Assembly (NCBI GenBank): GCA_002279765.1
Contig: NCCR01000240.1
Location: forward strand, 1-6,701
Direction of reading: 5' to 3'
DNA: 6,701 nt
Origin: Verrucomicrobia bacterium 12-59-8
Lineage (GTDB): Bacteria; Verrucomicrobiota; Verrucomicrobiae; Verrucomicrobiales; Verrucomicrobiaceae
Each line of letters begins with the position of its first letter. Position 1 is the stretch's first letter. Below, one piece after another: positions 1 to 5,552 of this stretch. A model generated the notes under the pieces. It was not told where the DNA came from. It ran no database searches and saw only the letters and a program-made list of their open reading frames with translations. The translations under genes and the position numbers were made by a program.

Positions 1-221
1 GACTAGCCGCCCCTCCCGCGCTGGGCGCTCGCATGCTCGGCGCGACGTAGGGCAGCGCTCTCCTCAACCCGCTCGGCGCTCAACGACTCCCGCCCACTGC
101 ACCACAGCTGCGACTCGAAACAGTTCGACGAGGACGTTTCACACACGGCGAATGCGTGCTCCTGCGGTGGTTTAAAAACCGCACGTGTCGGGTTGGGAGC
201 TCAGCACCTACCTTGCTAGAA
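1..221. other. Non-coding spacer with short repeated GC-rich motifs
   Basis: No convincing gene is seen here. The stretch holds a 9-base direct repeat GCTCGGCGC at 35-43 and 71-79, and GCGCTC three times (25-30, 55-60, 76-81), so it is internally repetitive. On the minus strand one frame is open from a stop near 207 to a TAG at 3-5 (about 67 codons). It has no ATG, only a possible GTG, and its product is rich in Ser, Glu, Arg and Ala. I suspect an interspersed intergenic repeat with accidental open frames, but one copy in one window cannot prove that. A short plus-strand frame ending in TAG at 48-50 could be the tail of a gene to the left; too little is visible to say. Confidence 0.35.
163..183 (-). 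terminator. Weak stem-loop after the esterase gene
   Basis: TGCGGT at 163-168 pairs with ACCGCA at 178-183 around a 9-base A/T-rich loop, 38 bases beyond the esterase stop codon. On the minus strand the T run lies inside the loop rather than after the stem, so this is not a classical intrinsic terminator. It may still mark the 3' end of the transcript. Confidence 0.2.
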
Positions 222-1358
222 CTACTTCGTGGCTGGATACCCATGCCACAGCCACTCCAGCGCCTGTGGGAGGATCTGGGGTTTGGCGGGGCCGATGCCG
301 TGGCCGGCGTTGAGGCAATAGACGTATTGATAGTGATAGCCTTTGTCTTTCAAGACCCTGGCCATGCGGTTGTTGGCGTCCACCCAGTCATGCATGCCAT
401 CGCGCATGACATTGGGATTGAGCAGGTCATGGTCGCCGACGGCCATCCAAATGCGCAGCGGCTTCACGGGGCTCTCTGGGATGATCTTGCTGTGGAAACC
501 CCACGCGCCATCAGGGGTCTCAGGGTTGAAAGGCCACTGCTGGTTTACAAAGGTGCCAGAGAAGGTGAGAACGCGGTGGTACAAATCGGGGCGATACCAG
601 GCCATGGCGAGGGCGGCGGAGCCCCCGGAGCTGCTACCCATCGTGGCGCGCCCTTCTGGGTCTTTGGTCAGTTTCACCCCGTAGTTTTTCTCCACCAGCG
701 GCAGCACTTCGTTTTCGATGAACTCGGCGTAGAGTCCGGACATGGTGTCATATTCGCGGCCGCGCTCGTGACCCTGGGCGTCGCCACCTCCGCTGGATAT
801 CATGATGGCAACCATGGCGGGCACGCGTTTTTGAGCGATGAGGTTGTCGAGAACGTGGGCGAGGTTCATGTCGGGCCTGCCCATGCCGGGGCCATCATGC
901 GTGACAATGAACGGGGCCTCGGTGCCTGCCGCGTACTGCGTGGGGATATAGACGGTGATGGTGCGTTTGTAGTCGATGGGATGGGTTTCGACGATCAGCG
1001 TCTTGGGATTGTTCGGATCGACCGTGCCGAACACATCGCGTGCGATGCCGGGGTTGAAGAGCTTGCAATCTTTTGAGTCGATCTGGAACTGTTGCACCTT
1101 TCCCTGAGGCACGCCTTCGGCGATCTTGGTTTCAGGCGCTGGGGTGTACTCTGGACCGATGACGAAGTCGCCCTCAGCGTTGACCGGCGGAGTTGCGCCG
1201 GGCTTGCCGTCGAGCCGCGTGAATTTCGGCGCGCTGGGCGCATCGAGGGGGCGCGTCGGTGGCGTAGGACGCTCCGGCTTCTTGGGTTTGTCGGCAGCGA
1301 GAGTGGGAAGAGTGACTGCCGCGAGGCTGATGCAGAGGATGGAGCGCAGTGAAGACAT
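222..1358 (-). CDS. Exported esterase, alpha/beta-hydrolase fold (esterase D / enterochelin esterase-like family)
   Basis: Predicted secreted or periplasmic serine hydrolase of 378 residues; the natural ester substrate is unknown. The ATG at 1358 was chosen because a signal peptide follows at once (one Arg, then a hydrophobic stretch, cleavage near TLAA at residues 19-22); an in-frame GTG at 1391 would add 11 residues without a reason. After the signal comes a Pro/Lys-rich linker (about 24-45), a region leading to PNNPKTLIVETHP (115-127), and the hydrolase domain. The nucleophile elbow is GSSSG with Ser243 (residues 241-245). The acid is probably Asp309 or Asp311 in GDHD, and the histidine is His353 in NAGHG near the C-terminus. 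These form a complete Ser-Asp-His set in the correct order. The family includes enterochelin esterases, S-formylglutathione hydrolases and CE1 feruloyl/acetyl-xylan esterases, so a polysaccharide-linked ester is plausible but unproven. No Shine-Dalgarno sequence is seen. The gene follows the dehydrogenase in the same direction but seems to have its own promoter. Confidence 0.9.
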   Translation of the reverse strand: MSSLRSILCISLAAVTLPTLAADKPKKPERPTPPTRPLDAPSAPKFTRLDGKPGATPPVNAEGDFVIGPEYTPAPETKIAEGVPQGKVQQFQIDSKDCKLFNPGIARDVFGTVDPNNPKTLIVETHPIDYKRTITVYIPTQYAAGTEAPFIVTHDGPGMGRPDMNLAHVLDNLIAQKRVPAMVAIMISSGGGDAQGHERGREYDTMSGLYAEFIENEVLPLVEKNYGVKLTKDPEGRATMGSSSGGSAALAMAWYRPDLYHRVLTFSGTFVNQQWPFNPETPDGAWGFHSKIIPESPVKPLRIWMAVGDHDLLNPNVMRDGMHDWVDANNRMARVLKDKGYHYQYVYCLNAGHGIGPAKPQILPQALEWLWHGYPATK

Positions 1359-1399
1359 GAGGAAATGGGCTAGGTGGTAAAAACGTGGCACAGTGAGTG

Positions 1400-1427
1400 C
1401 AGTGTTCAGTGGATTGTCGAAACACTG
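1400..1427 (-). promoter_or_regulatory. Inverted repeat at the start of the esterase leader
   Basis: CAGTGTT at 1400-1406 and AACACTG at 1421-1427 form a perfect 7-bp inverted repeat with a 14-base loop. It starts about where transcription from the proposed promoter would begin. Further CAGTG copies lie at 1391-1395 and 1407-1411 on the plus strand. It could be a repressor operator or a 5' hairpin on the mRNA. No regulator is identified. Confidence 0.4.
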
Positions 1428-1428
1428 A

Positions 1429-1456
1429 ATTATAGCGCACGGAGATAATCCGTCAT
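1429..1456 (-). promoter_or_regulatory. Probable sigma70-type promoter of the esterase gene
   Basis: On the minus strand there is a perfect -10 box TATAAT (1434 down to 1429). A 16-base spacer separates it from ATGACG (1456 down to 1451), which matches four of six bases of the -35 consensus TTGACA. Transcription would start near 1422, giving a leader of about 65 bases before the ATG at 1358. The position between two same-direction genes fits an independent esterase transcript. Confidence 0.5.
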
Positions 1457-1457
1457 G

Positions 1458-1492
1458 GACTGGAGTTGGGCCGCCGGTGGCGGTCCGCAGTC
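1458..1492 (-). terminator. Strong GC stem-loop just after the dehydrogenase stop
   Basis: GGGCCGCC (1468-1475) pairs with GGCGGTCC (1479-1486, one G-T pair) around the 3-base loop GGT. An outer pairing GACTG (1458-1462) with CAGTC (1488-1492) extends it beyond a small asymmetric internal loop. It begins about six bases past the stop codon at 1498-1500. No U-rich tract follows on the minus strand, so it may be a processing or protective 3' structure, or a non-canonical terminator. Confidence 0.4.
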
Positions 1493-1497
1493 ATGGT

Positions 1498-2799
1498 TTA
1501 CCAGCAGATGCCATCGTACTGCCAGGGCAGAGTCTTCAAATCTTCCCAGCCATTGATGTCGATGACGAAATGGTCCGCACGCACATCTGGCAGCAGCGCG
1601 TCGAGGGTGGTGCATTTTTGTGAAATCACGATGACGTCACTGTTCTGCAGCACTTCGTTGGGGGTGGCTTTCATCAGCTGGGCCAGGTGCGGCATGCGCT
1701 GCTGGATCTGCTGCTCGTTGGAGCCAATTAAGCGCGAGAGATTGATCTGCGGATCGTAGATGCTGATCGCGTGCCCGCGTCCATACAAGGTCTCCGCCGC
1801 AGCCACCAGGGGGCTGCCACGCAGATCGTCGGTGTCCGCTTTGAAAGCCAGGCCCAGAAAACCGATGCGGCGCTTTTGCTTGCCTTCAATGAGCTGTACA
1901 AACAGCTGCTGATGGGCGGCATTGGTGGCGAGCGTGTTTTCGAGCAGCGGCAGGGCTAGGCCCTGCTGACGCACAAAGGCATGCAGGGCGGAGACATCCT
2001 TCGGCAGGCAGGAGCCGCCGAAGGGCGCGCCTGGCCGCATGTAGTAGCTGGAGATGTTCAGCTTGCGGTCTTCGCACACGACTTGCATGACGCGCTTGCC
2101 GTCCTCTCCCAGTTGTTTGCAAAGGCGGCCGATCTCGTTAGCAAAGCCCACCTTGAGCGCGTGAAAGTAATTGCAGGAGTATTTGATCATCTCGGCCCCC
2201 TCCCAGCGCAGCAGTTCGGGTTTGCCCCCGAGCAGACCGGAGATTGCCGCCGGCACAGCAGTGGTGCCGTCTTCGGTGCCGACGACCGCGAGGGAGGGCT
2301 CGTCGAAATCGCGTACCGCAGTGCCTTCACGCAGGAATTCGGGGCAGTAGTAGATCTGCAGGCGTCCGGCCTGGACCAGATCAGCCAGCACTTCACCAAC
2401 GATCCTGCGGGTGCTGCCCGGCAGCATGGTGCTGCGGAAGATGAGTACGTGATCTTTTGGCAAGGAGGACAATGCTTGGGCGATCTGTTTGGTGACCGAC
2501 AGCACAAAGTTCAGGTCCAGGCTGCCGGAGGGCAGGGAAGGGGTGCCCACGCAGATGATGCTGGCATCAGACTGCGCCACAGCCTCTGCTGCATCCTGGG
2601 TGGCGGTGATCTGCCCGCTTTCGCTGCCAGATTTCAGCAATTCGTCCAATCCTGGCTCCACAATCGGCGAGATGCCCTGGTTGAAGGCCGCCACTTTCGC
2701 TGCATGCAGGTCCACGCCGATGATGCGATGCCCTTTCTTCGCCAGACAGGCGGCGGTGACAGCACCAACGTAACCAAGACCAAAGACTGAAATATTCAT
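1498..2799 (-). CDS. algD: Nucleotide-sugar 6-dehydrogenase, GDP-mannose dehydrogenase (AlgD)-like
   Basis: A cytoplasmic NAD-dependent enzyme of 433 residues, the usual family length, that oxidises the C6 hydroxyl of a nucleotide sugar to the uronic acid in two steps. Here the substrate is probably GDP-mannose, giving GDP-mannuronate. The N-terminal Rossmann domain has GLGYVG at residues 7-12 and ICVGTPS at about 82-88. The central region has PEFLRE (153-158) and EMIKYSCN (203-210). The catalytic cysteine is Cys264 in GGSCLPKD (261-268). The C-terminal domain carries LAFKADTDDLRGSP (317-330). NISSYYMRPG before the active site, SPIVEPGL near residue 45 and the C-terminal GICW closely match the Pseudomonas AlgD sequence as I recall it, which favours GDP-mannose over UDP-glucose. 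This specificity call is by memory. The ATG at 2799 starts directly with the nucleotide-binding strand; no Shine-Dalgarno sequence is seen. It lies 44 bases downstream of the VanZ-like gene and is likely co-transcribed, which suggests an exopolysaccharide pathway. Confidence 0.93.
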   Translation of the reverse strand: MNISVFGLGYVGAVTAACLAKKGHRIIGVDLHAAKVAAFNQGISPIVEPGLDELLKSGSESGQITATQDAAEAVAQSDASIICVGTPSLPSGSLDLNFVLSVTKQIAQALSSLPKDHVLIFRSTMLPGSTRRIVGEVLADLVQAGRLQIYYCPEFLREGTAVRDFDEPSLAVVGTEDGTTAVPAAISGLLGGKPELLRWEGAEMIKYSCNYFHALKVGFANEIGRLCKQLGEDGKRVMQVVCEDRKLNISSYYMRPGAPFGGSCLPKDVSALHAFVRQQGLALPLLENTLATNAAHQQLFVQLIEGKQKRRIGFLGLAFKADTDDLRGSPLVAAAETLYGRGHAISIYDPQINLSRLIGSNEQQIQQRMPHLAQLMKATPNEVLQNSDVIVISQKCTTLDALLPDVRADHFVIDINGWEDLKTLPWQYDGICW

Positions 2800-2843
2800 A
2801 TGTAATGCGACGGCGGAGAAAAGCGGTTAATGGAGAATCCTGC

Positions 2844-3830
2844 TTATTGGGCGATCCCAGACCCTTGTAAACCCGCAGACAGTGTTTTTTTTGTGCCGGG
2901 TGGCCCTTCGGGTGCGGGAACTGCCGCAGCAGGAGCGCCGTTCTGGCGCGGGATCAAGCGCAGGCGTTGGATCTGCAGCCGGGCTGCTGCAGAATCGGCC
3001 GCTAGGAAGACGACCAACTGATGCACACGGGTTGTCGGGGCATCCTTGGTCCAGTAGATCTGAATCTGGCTGGTTCCTGGCTGCATCCAGCCGCCAGCGC
3101 GCAGGCGGCTGGTGCCGGGGTCCCCCAGATCCACCCTGACACCGACCTCGACGGCTGCTGCCGCTTGCAATGTGCCGGAAATTTCCAAGCCAGCAAAGCC
3201 ACTCCAGTCACCATCCAGCGTATCCAGGTGCAGGCTGGCAGGATGGTCAGCATTTCGCGCCAGAAGCAGAGCGTCAGGTTCCGACCCCGAACCGACATGC
3301 GCTGGCTCGATGGTCAAAAGCGGGTGCGTGCGCGGGAGCGAGCTGTCAGTCAGCACGGGAAACAGCCGGTGCGCTTCCGCCTGGATCAGAGTCATCTGGG
3401 TCAGCCAGAGCAGAGGTGGGGCCAGCACACATGCCACGGCCAGCAGCCGGGTGGCATGCCGCATGACCGCCGCCCGCGTCAGCCCGGCCCGCAGCCAGAG
3501 GCAGCCGCCCAGAATTCCCGCCATCCCCCAGAGGAAATCCTCCAGGCTGGCGGTGCGGCCAAACCATGGCTGCACCCCTTCCACCAGCGCGGCCATCACA
3601 GCCGTCCCTGTGGCCGCAGGCAGCAGGCTCCGCATCCTTGGAGGGCCGGCTTTGCTTAGCAGGGCCGTCCATGCGGCAAAACAAAGGCCCATCAGCGGCG
3701 CATGCAGGCGGTTGGTCAGCTCGCCGCGCCATCCCGCCGACCAGCCCTGGGGTAGCGGCAGCAGAAAGAGCGTGAATGCCAGTCCGAGAATGGCCAGGAA
3801 GATGAGAGTGTGGGTGGACGGGCGGTTCAA
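2844..3830 (-). CDS. VanZ-like membrane protein with a C-terminal beta-rich domain
   Basis: An integral membrane protein of 328 residues from the proposed start. About five hydrophobic segments are seen (roughly residues 7-27, 43-58, 69-89, 97-117, 128-149). The VanZ signature is present: Glu84, Gln87 (VEGVQPWFGR), Arg92, Asp98 and the glycines of WGMAGILGG. VanZ proteins are known from low-level teicoplanin resistance and occur widely in polysaccharide and exosortase loci, but their chemistry is unclear. The last 160 or so residues are soluble, rich in alternating hydrophobic residues (LEISGTLQ, VEVGVRVDLG, QIQIYWTKD, HQLVVFLA, LQIQRLRLI) and look like a beta-sandwich, perhaps sugar-binding. 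A Pro/Ala-rich tail follows, containing a run of eight A bases. The frame is open up to a TTG at 3971, but no ATG or GTG exists in that extension, and its codons are atypical and its product Arg-rich. I therefore chose TTG at 3830, seven residues before the first membrane segment. The start remains uncertain. Confidence 0.82.
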   Translation of the reverse strand: MNRPSTHTLIFLAILGLAFTLFLLPLPQGWSAGWRGELTNRLHAPLMGLCFAAWTALLSKAGPPRMRSLLPAATGTAVMAALVEGVQPWFGRTASLEDFLWGMAGILGGCLWLRAGLTRAAVMRHATRLLAVACVLAPPLLWLTQMTLIQAEAHRLFPVLTDSSLPRTHPLLTIEPAHVGSGSEPDALLLARNADHPASLHLDTLDGDWSGFAGLEISGTLQAAAAVEVGVRVDLGDPGTSRLRAGGWMQPGTSQIQIYWTKDAPTTRVHQLVVFLAADSAAARLQIQRLRLIPRQNGAPAAAVPAPEGPPGTKKTLSAGLQGSGIAQ

Positions 3831-4050
3831 TCGAAGGGCCAAACGGCTGTTAGCTACTGTTCTCAGGCGGCCACCCAGCAGCGCTCCGGCGCACGCCTGG
3901 CGGGCGCAGCTTACGAGCAGAGCGGGGCGGGACAATCCCAATCTCAGGGCTGATCCAATCGGTAAACTCAAAATTCAGGCGCAGGGCTAGAGTGCGCACA
4001 TTTGTTTGCAGGAGGCATGCCAGATCATGGATGGCTGGAGGAACTTTCAC
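3831..4050. promoter_or_regulatory. Divergent intergenic region between the VanZ-like and YdcF-like genes
   Basis: These bases separate two divergently transcribed genes and must hold the promoters for both, unless the VanZ-like gene starts further upstream than proposed. I looked for -10/-35 pairs in both directions and found none convincing; the best rightward -10 is TAGAGT at 3989-3994, without a good -35 box. Confidence 0.35.
4037..4042 (+). promoter_or_regulatory. Shine-Dalgarno sequence deciding the YdcF-like start
   Basis: GGAGGA lies 8 bases before the ATG at 4051. A second site, AGGAGG at 4010-4015, lies 11 bases before an in-frame ATG at 4027. The first has the better spacing, so 4051 was chosen; both could be used and would differ by eight residues. 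Confidence 0.55.
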
Positions 4051-4872
4051 ATGGCGGCAGTTGCAGACACTCCCTGGCGCGTTGTAGCGTCCTGCATGAT
4101 CTTGATTTTAAAGACCCTCCTGCACCTCATCCAGCCCCTTTCCCTCATCTGGCTGCTGCTCGGTCTGTGGTTGCTCAGCAGGGTCATCAAGCAGCGCAGC
4201 CTGGGCCTGCTGGCCCCCGGCGCGGCCTGGCTGCTCCTGACTCTGATGACCTGCACGCCGTTGCCCTCGTATCTGCTGGCAGGGCTGGAGAACCAAGTGC
4301 CCAAAGTGAAGCTGGCGGAACTGCCCCACGCCGACGCCATCCTTTGTCTGGGGGGCGGGGCGGAGCCTGGCTTGGTCGAGCCCATGGGCATCCAGTTGAA
4401 GTCTGCGGCAGATCGACTGGCCACAGCCCTGACCCTGGCCGCTGCAGACAAGGCACCGCTGCTAATCCTGGGTGGCGGCGGTTTCCCGCATGACGGACGC
4501 CTCTATTCAGAGGCCGATGCCGTGGGTGACTACCTCCGTACTCATCTCAGTCTGAAGGCAGACATCCACAGCCTGGGCGTCTGCAGCGACACCCATGATG
4601 AGGCCGTCAAAGTGGCCGCTCTGATGCAGCAGCGCGGGCTCAAGCAGCTCCTGCTCGTCACTAGCGCCAGCCACATGCCGCGCTCCCTGGCGGTCTTTCG
4701 CAAAGCCGGCATCAACCCCATTCCGGTGCCGTGCAACTACACCAGCAGTCTGAACCGCGTGGGAGAGCAGCGCTGGCTGCATCTGCCTCATGTGCAAGGA
4801 TTCGAGAGCTTCAATGGCTGGCTGCACGAGATCGTCGGGCACTGGGTTTATCTTTGGCGCGGGTGGGTTTAG
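4051..4872 (+). CDS. YdcF/ElyC-like (DUF218) inner-membrane envelope protein
   Basis: A 273-residue protein with two N-terminal membrane segments (about 16-43 and 51-68) and a DUF218 domain from about residue 93 to 250, predicted to lie in the periplasm. Family marks are visible in order: DAILCLGGG (95-103), PLLILGGGGF (136-145), YSEADAVGDYL (152-162), DTHDEA (180-185) and LLVTSASHMPRSLAVFRKAG (201-220). The size and layout match E. coli ElyC, a factor that affects peptidoglycan assembly and lipid-carrier use in the cold. The molecular reaction of the domain is not established, and the same layout occurs in proteins of exopolysaccharide clusters. ATG at 4051 is supported by GGAGGA eight bases upstream; ATG 4027 and TTG 4006 are alternatives. 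It is divergent from the VanZ-like and AlgD-like genes, which would fit a shared role in glycan export or assembly. Confidence 0.88.
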   Translation: MAAVADTPWRVVASCMILILKTLLHLIQPLSLIWLLLGLWLLSRVIKQRSLGLLAPGAAWLLLTLMTCTPLPSYLLAGLENQVPKVKLAELPHADAILCLGGGAEPGLVEPMGIQLKSAADRLATALTLAAADKAPLLILGGGGFPHDGRLYSEADAVGDYLRTHLSLKADIHSLGVCSDTHDEAVKVAALMQQRGLKQLLLVTSASHMPRSLAVFRKAGINPIPVPCNYTSSLNRVGEQRWLHLPHVQGFESFNGWLHEIVGHWVYLWRGWV

Positions 4873-5028
4873 TGGCGCATTTACTTGAAGTTACGGCTTT
4901 TTTGCTTGCCCATAGGGTGTTGCATGGTTAGGAAAAGATAGCTTGAACCGCTTGGAAATTAAAGAACTAGGCGACTCCCGATAAGCCCATCCTTTTGCTT
5001 GGCTTTCCCCTATGATCGTAACCCTTTC

Positions 5029-5072
5029 CAAAGCAATATTCTCCACCCGGCCTAAGCGGCGGTATTGCTTTG
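5029..5072. repeat. Perfect 10-bp inverted repeat (stem-loop)
   Basis: CAAAGCAATA at 5029-5038 is the exact reverse complement of TATTGCTTTG at 5063-5072, with a 24-base GC-rich loop containing CCGGCCTAAGCGG. Two further G-T pairs can extend the stem inward. My rough estimate is that such a close perfect pair is expected by chance about once in a hundred spacers of this size, so it is probably functional as an RNA structure or a binding site. Confidence 0.6.
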
Positions 5073-5074
5073 AT

Positions 5075-5089
5075 ATCGAAATTTTCGAT
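5075..5089. repeat. 15-bp palindrome next to the stem-loop
   Basis: ATCGAAA (5075-5081) and TTTCGAT (5083-5089) are perfectly symmetric about one central T, three bases after the 10-bp stem-loop. The size and AT-rich symmetry suit a dimeric transcription-factor site or a small hairpin. No regulator can be named. Confidence 0.4.
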
Positions 5090-5205
5090 GAAAAGGGCTG
5101 TTTTTGGGGCATTTGGCACCTGTATTGCGCCTGTTTGCAACAGTTCAGGTCCTTTTTCAGGACAAAACTTCATCGCATTTCCCAAGCGGTCAGTTGAAAT
5201 GATAT

Positions 5206-5532
5206 ATGCTTATCCGTTTTTTCGATCACATTACTAAACCTTTATTTAACAGTCTGGCTCGCCTTATTGGCGCTTTGCCAGCCTTGGTTCGCTGGACGGC
5301 AGTGCTCATCGCCATTCTCATGACTCCACACTACCCTTTGCCGGTGGGTGCGACCACCCGCACTCGGGATAATGCTTCTGGTGGCGGACTTAATATCACC
5401 AGTGGCAGGAAGATCGAAAACGGCCCCACGGGCGCGGTTTCGTCTCTGGCCAGCCCCACCGCTGGCACGCTTTCATTGACCCTGTCTGGACCGGTTACCC
5501 ACATCCCTTTTAGTTTCGCTTCTTCGTTATGA
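5206..5532 (+). CDS. Possible small protein, unrecognised (108 residues)
   Basis: I do not recognise this product. Residues 1-30 are basic and hydrophobic (two Phe, several Arg/Lys), followed by one possible membrane segment or long signal peptide around residues 19-40 (LVRWTAVLIAILM). The second half is Gly/Ser/Thr-rich, like an exported tail. The reading frame ends at TGA 5530-5532, overlapping an ATG (5529-5531) in the frame of the next gene as ATGA, an arrangement often seen with translational coupling. Against it: there is no Shine-Dalgarno sequence before the ATG at 5206, the first third is AT-rich, and a 7-bp GC hairpin (5344-5350 with 5355-5361) sits inside. It could equally be an untranslated leader of the autotransporter-type gene. 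Confidence 0.35.
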   Translation: MLIRFFDHITKPLFNSLARLIGALPALVRWTAVLIAILMTPHYPLPVGATTRTRDNASGGGLNITSGRKIENGPTGAVSSLASPTAGTLSLTLSGPVTHIPFSFASSL

Positions 5533-5552
5533 ACATCACTCTCGTGGCCGTC

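Larger units (their letters stand above)
4873..5205. other. AT-richer structured spacer without a trusted gene
   Basis: This stretch between two rightward genes is visibly poorer in G+C than its surroundings. It holds several inverted repeats: ACCGCTTGG (4947-4955) with CCAAGCGGT (5182-5190) near its two ends; a perfect 10-bp pair at 5029-5072; a palindrome at 5075-5089; CTGTT/AACAG at 5131-5143; and GTCCT/AGGAC at 5149-5163. Open frames of 60-73 codons exist on both strands (for example 5012-5197 plus and 4967-5185 minus), but they overlap the hairpins, lack ribosome sites and resemble nothing I know. It may be a long structured leader of the downstream genes, a small RNA locus, or a small non-autonomous mobile element. 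Confidence 0.5.

Noticed and set aside
156..1076. Long plus-strand open frame of 306 codons
   Set aside because: It lies antisense to the esterase, whose signal peptide and Ser-Asp-His motifs show which strand is coding.
1981..2790. Plus-strand open frame of 269 codons
   Set aside because: It is a shadow of the AlgD-like gene, a clear family match on the other strand.
3112..3990. Plus-strand open frame of 292 codons and another at 3021-3659
   Set aside because: Both are antisense to the VanZ-like gene, which has membrane segments and the VanZ signature; the plus-strand products are low-complexity Ser/Arg/Ala-rich.
3850..4050. Minus-strand frame of 66 codons beginning with ATG just before the VanZ-like gene
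   Set aside because: It is in a different frame from VanZ, resembles nothing and ends before the VanZ start. A frameshifted N-terminus was considered but the residues do not look like a VanZ leader.
4893..4911. Intrinsic terminator after the YdcF-like gene at the T run
   Set aside because: A run of six T is present but the preceding stem has only about three pairs, too weak to call.
5029..5062. Cyclic di-GMP (GEMM-I) riboswitch, suggested by AAAGC and GGCCTAAG
   Set aside because: The two motifs are separated by too many bases and AAAGC is tied up in the 10-bp stem, so the conserved core layout is absent.
4967..5185. Minus-strand frame of 72 codons in the spacer
   Set aside because: No ribosome site, overlap with several hairpins and no recognisable motif. 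The composition is not absurd, so a homology search could reopen it.
5012..5197. Plus-strand frame of 61 codons in the spacer
   Set aside because: It spans the 10-bp stem-loop and palindrome, has no Shine-Dalgarno sequence, and its aromatic/Cys-rich product looks random.
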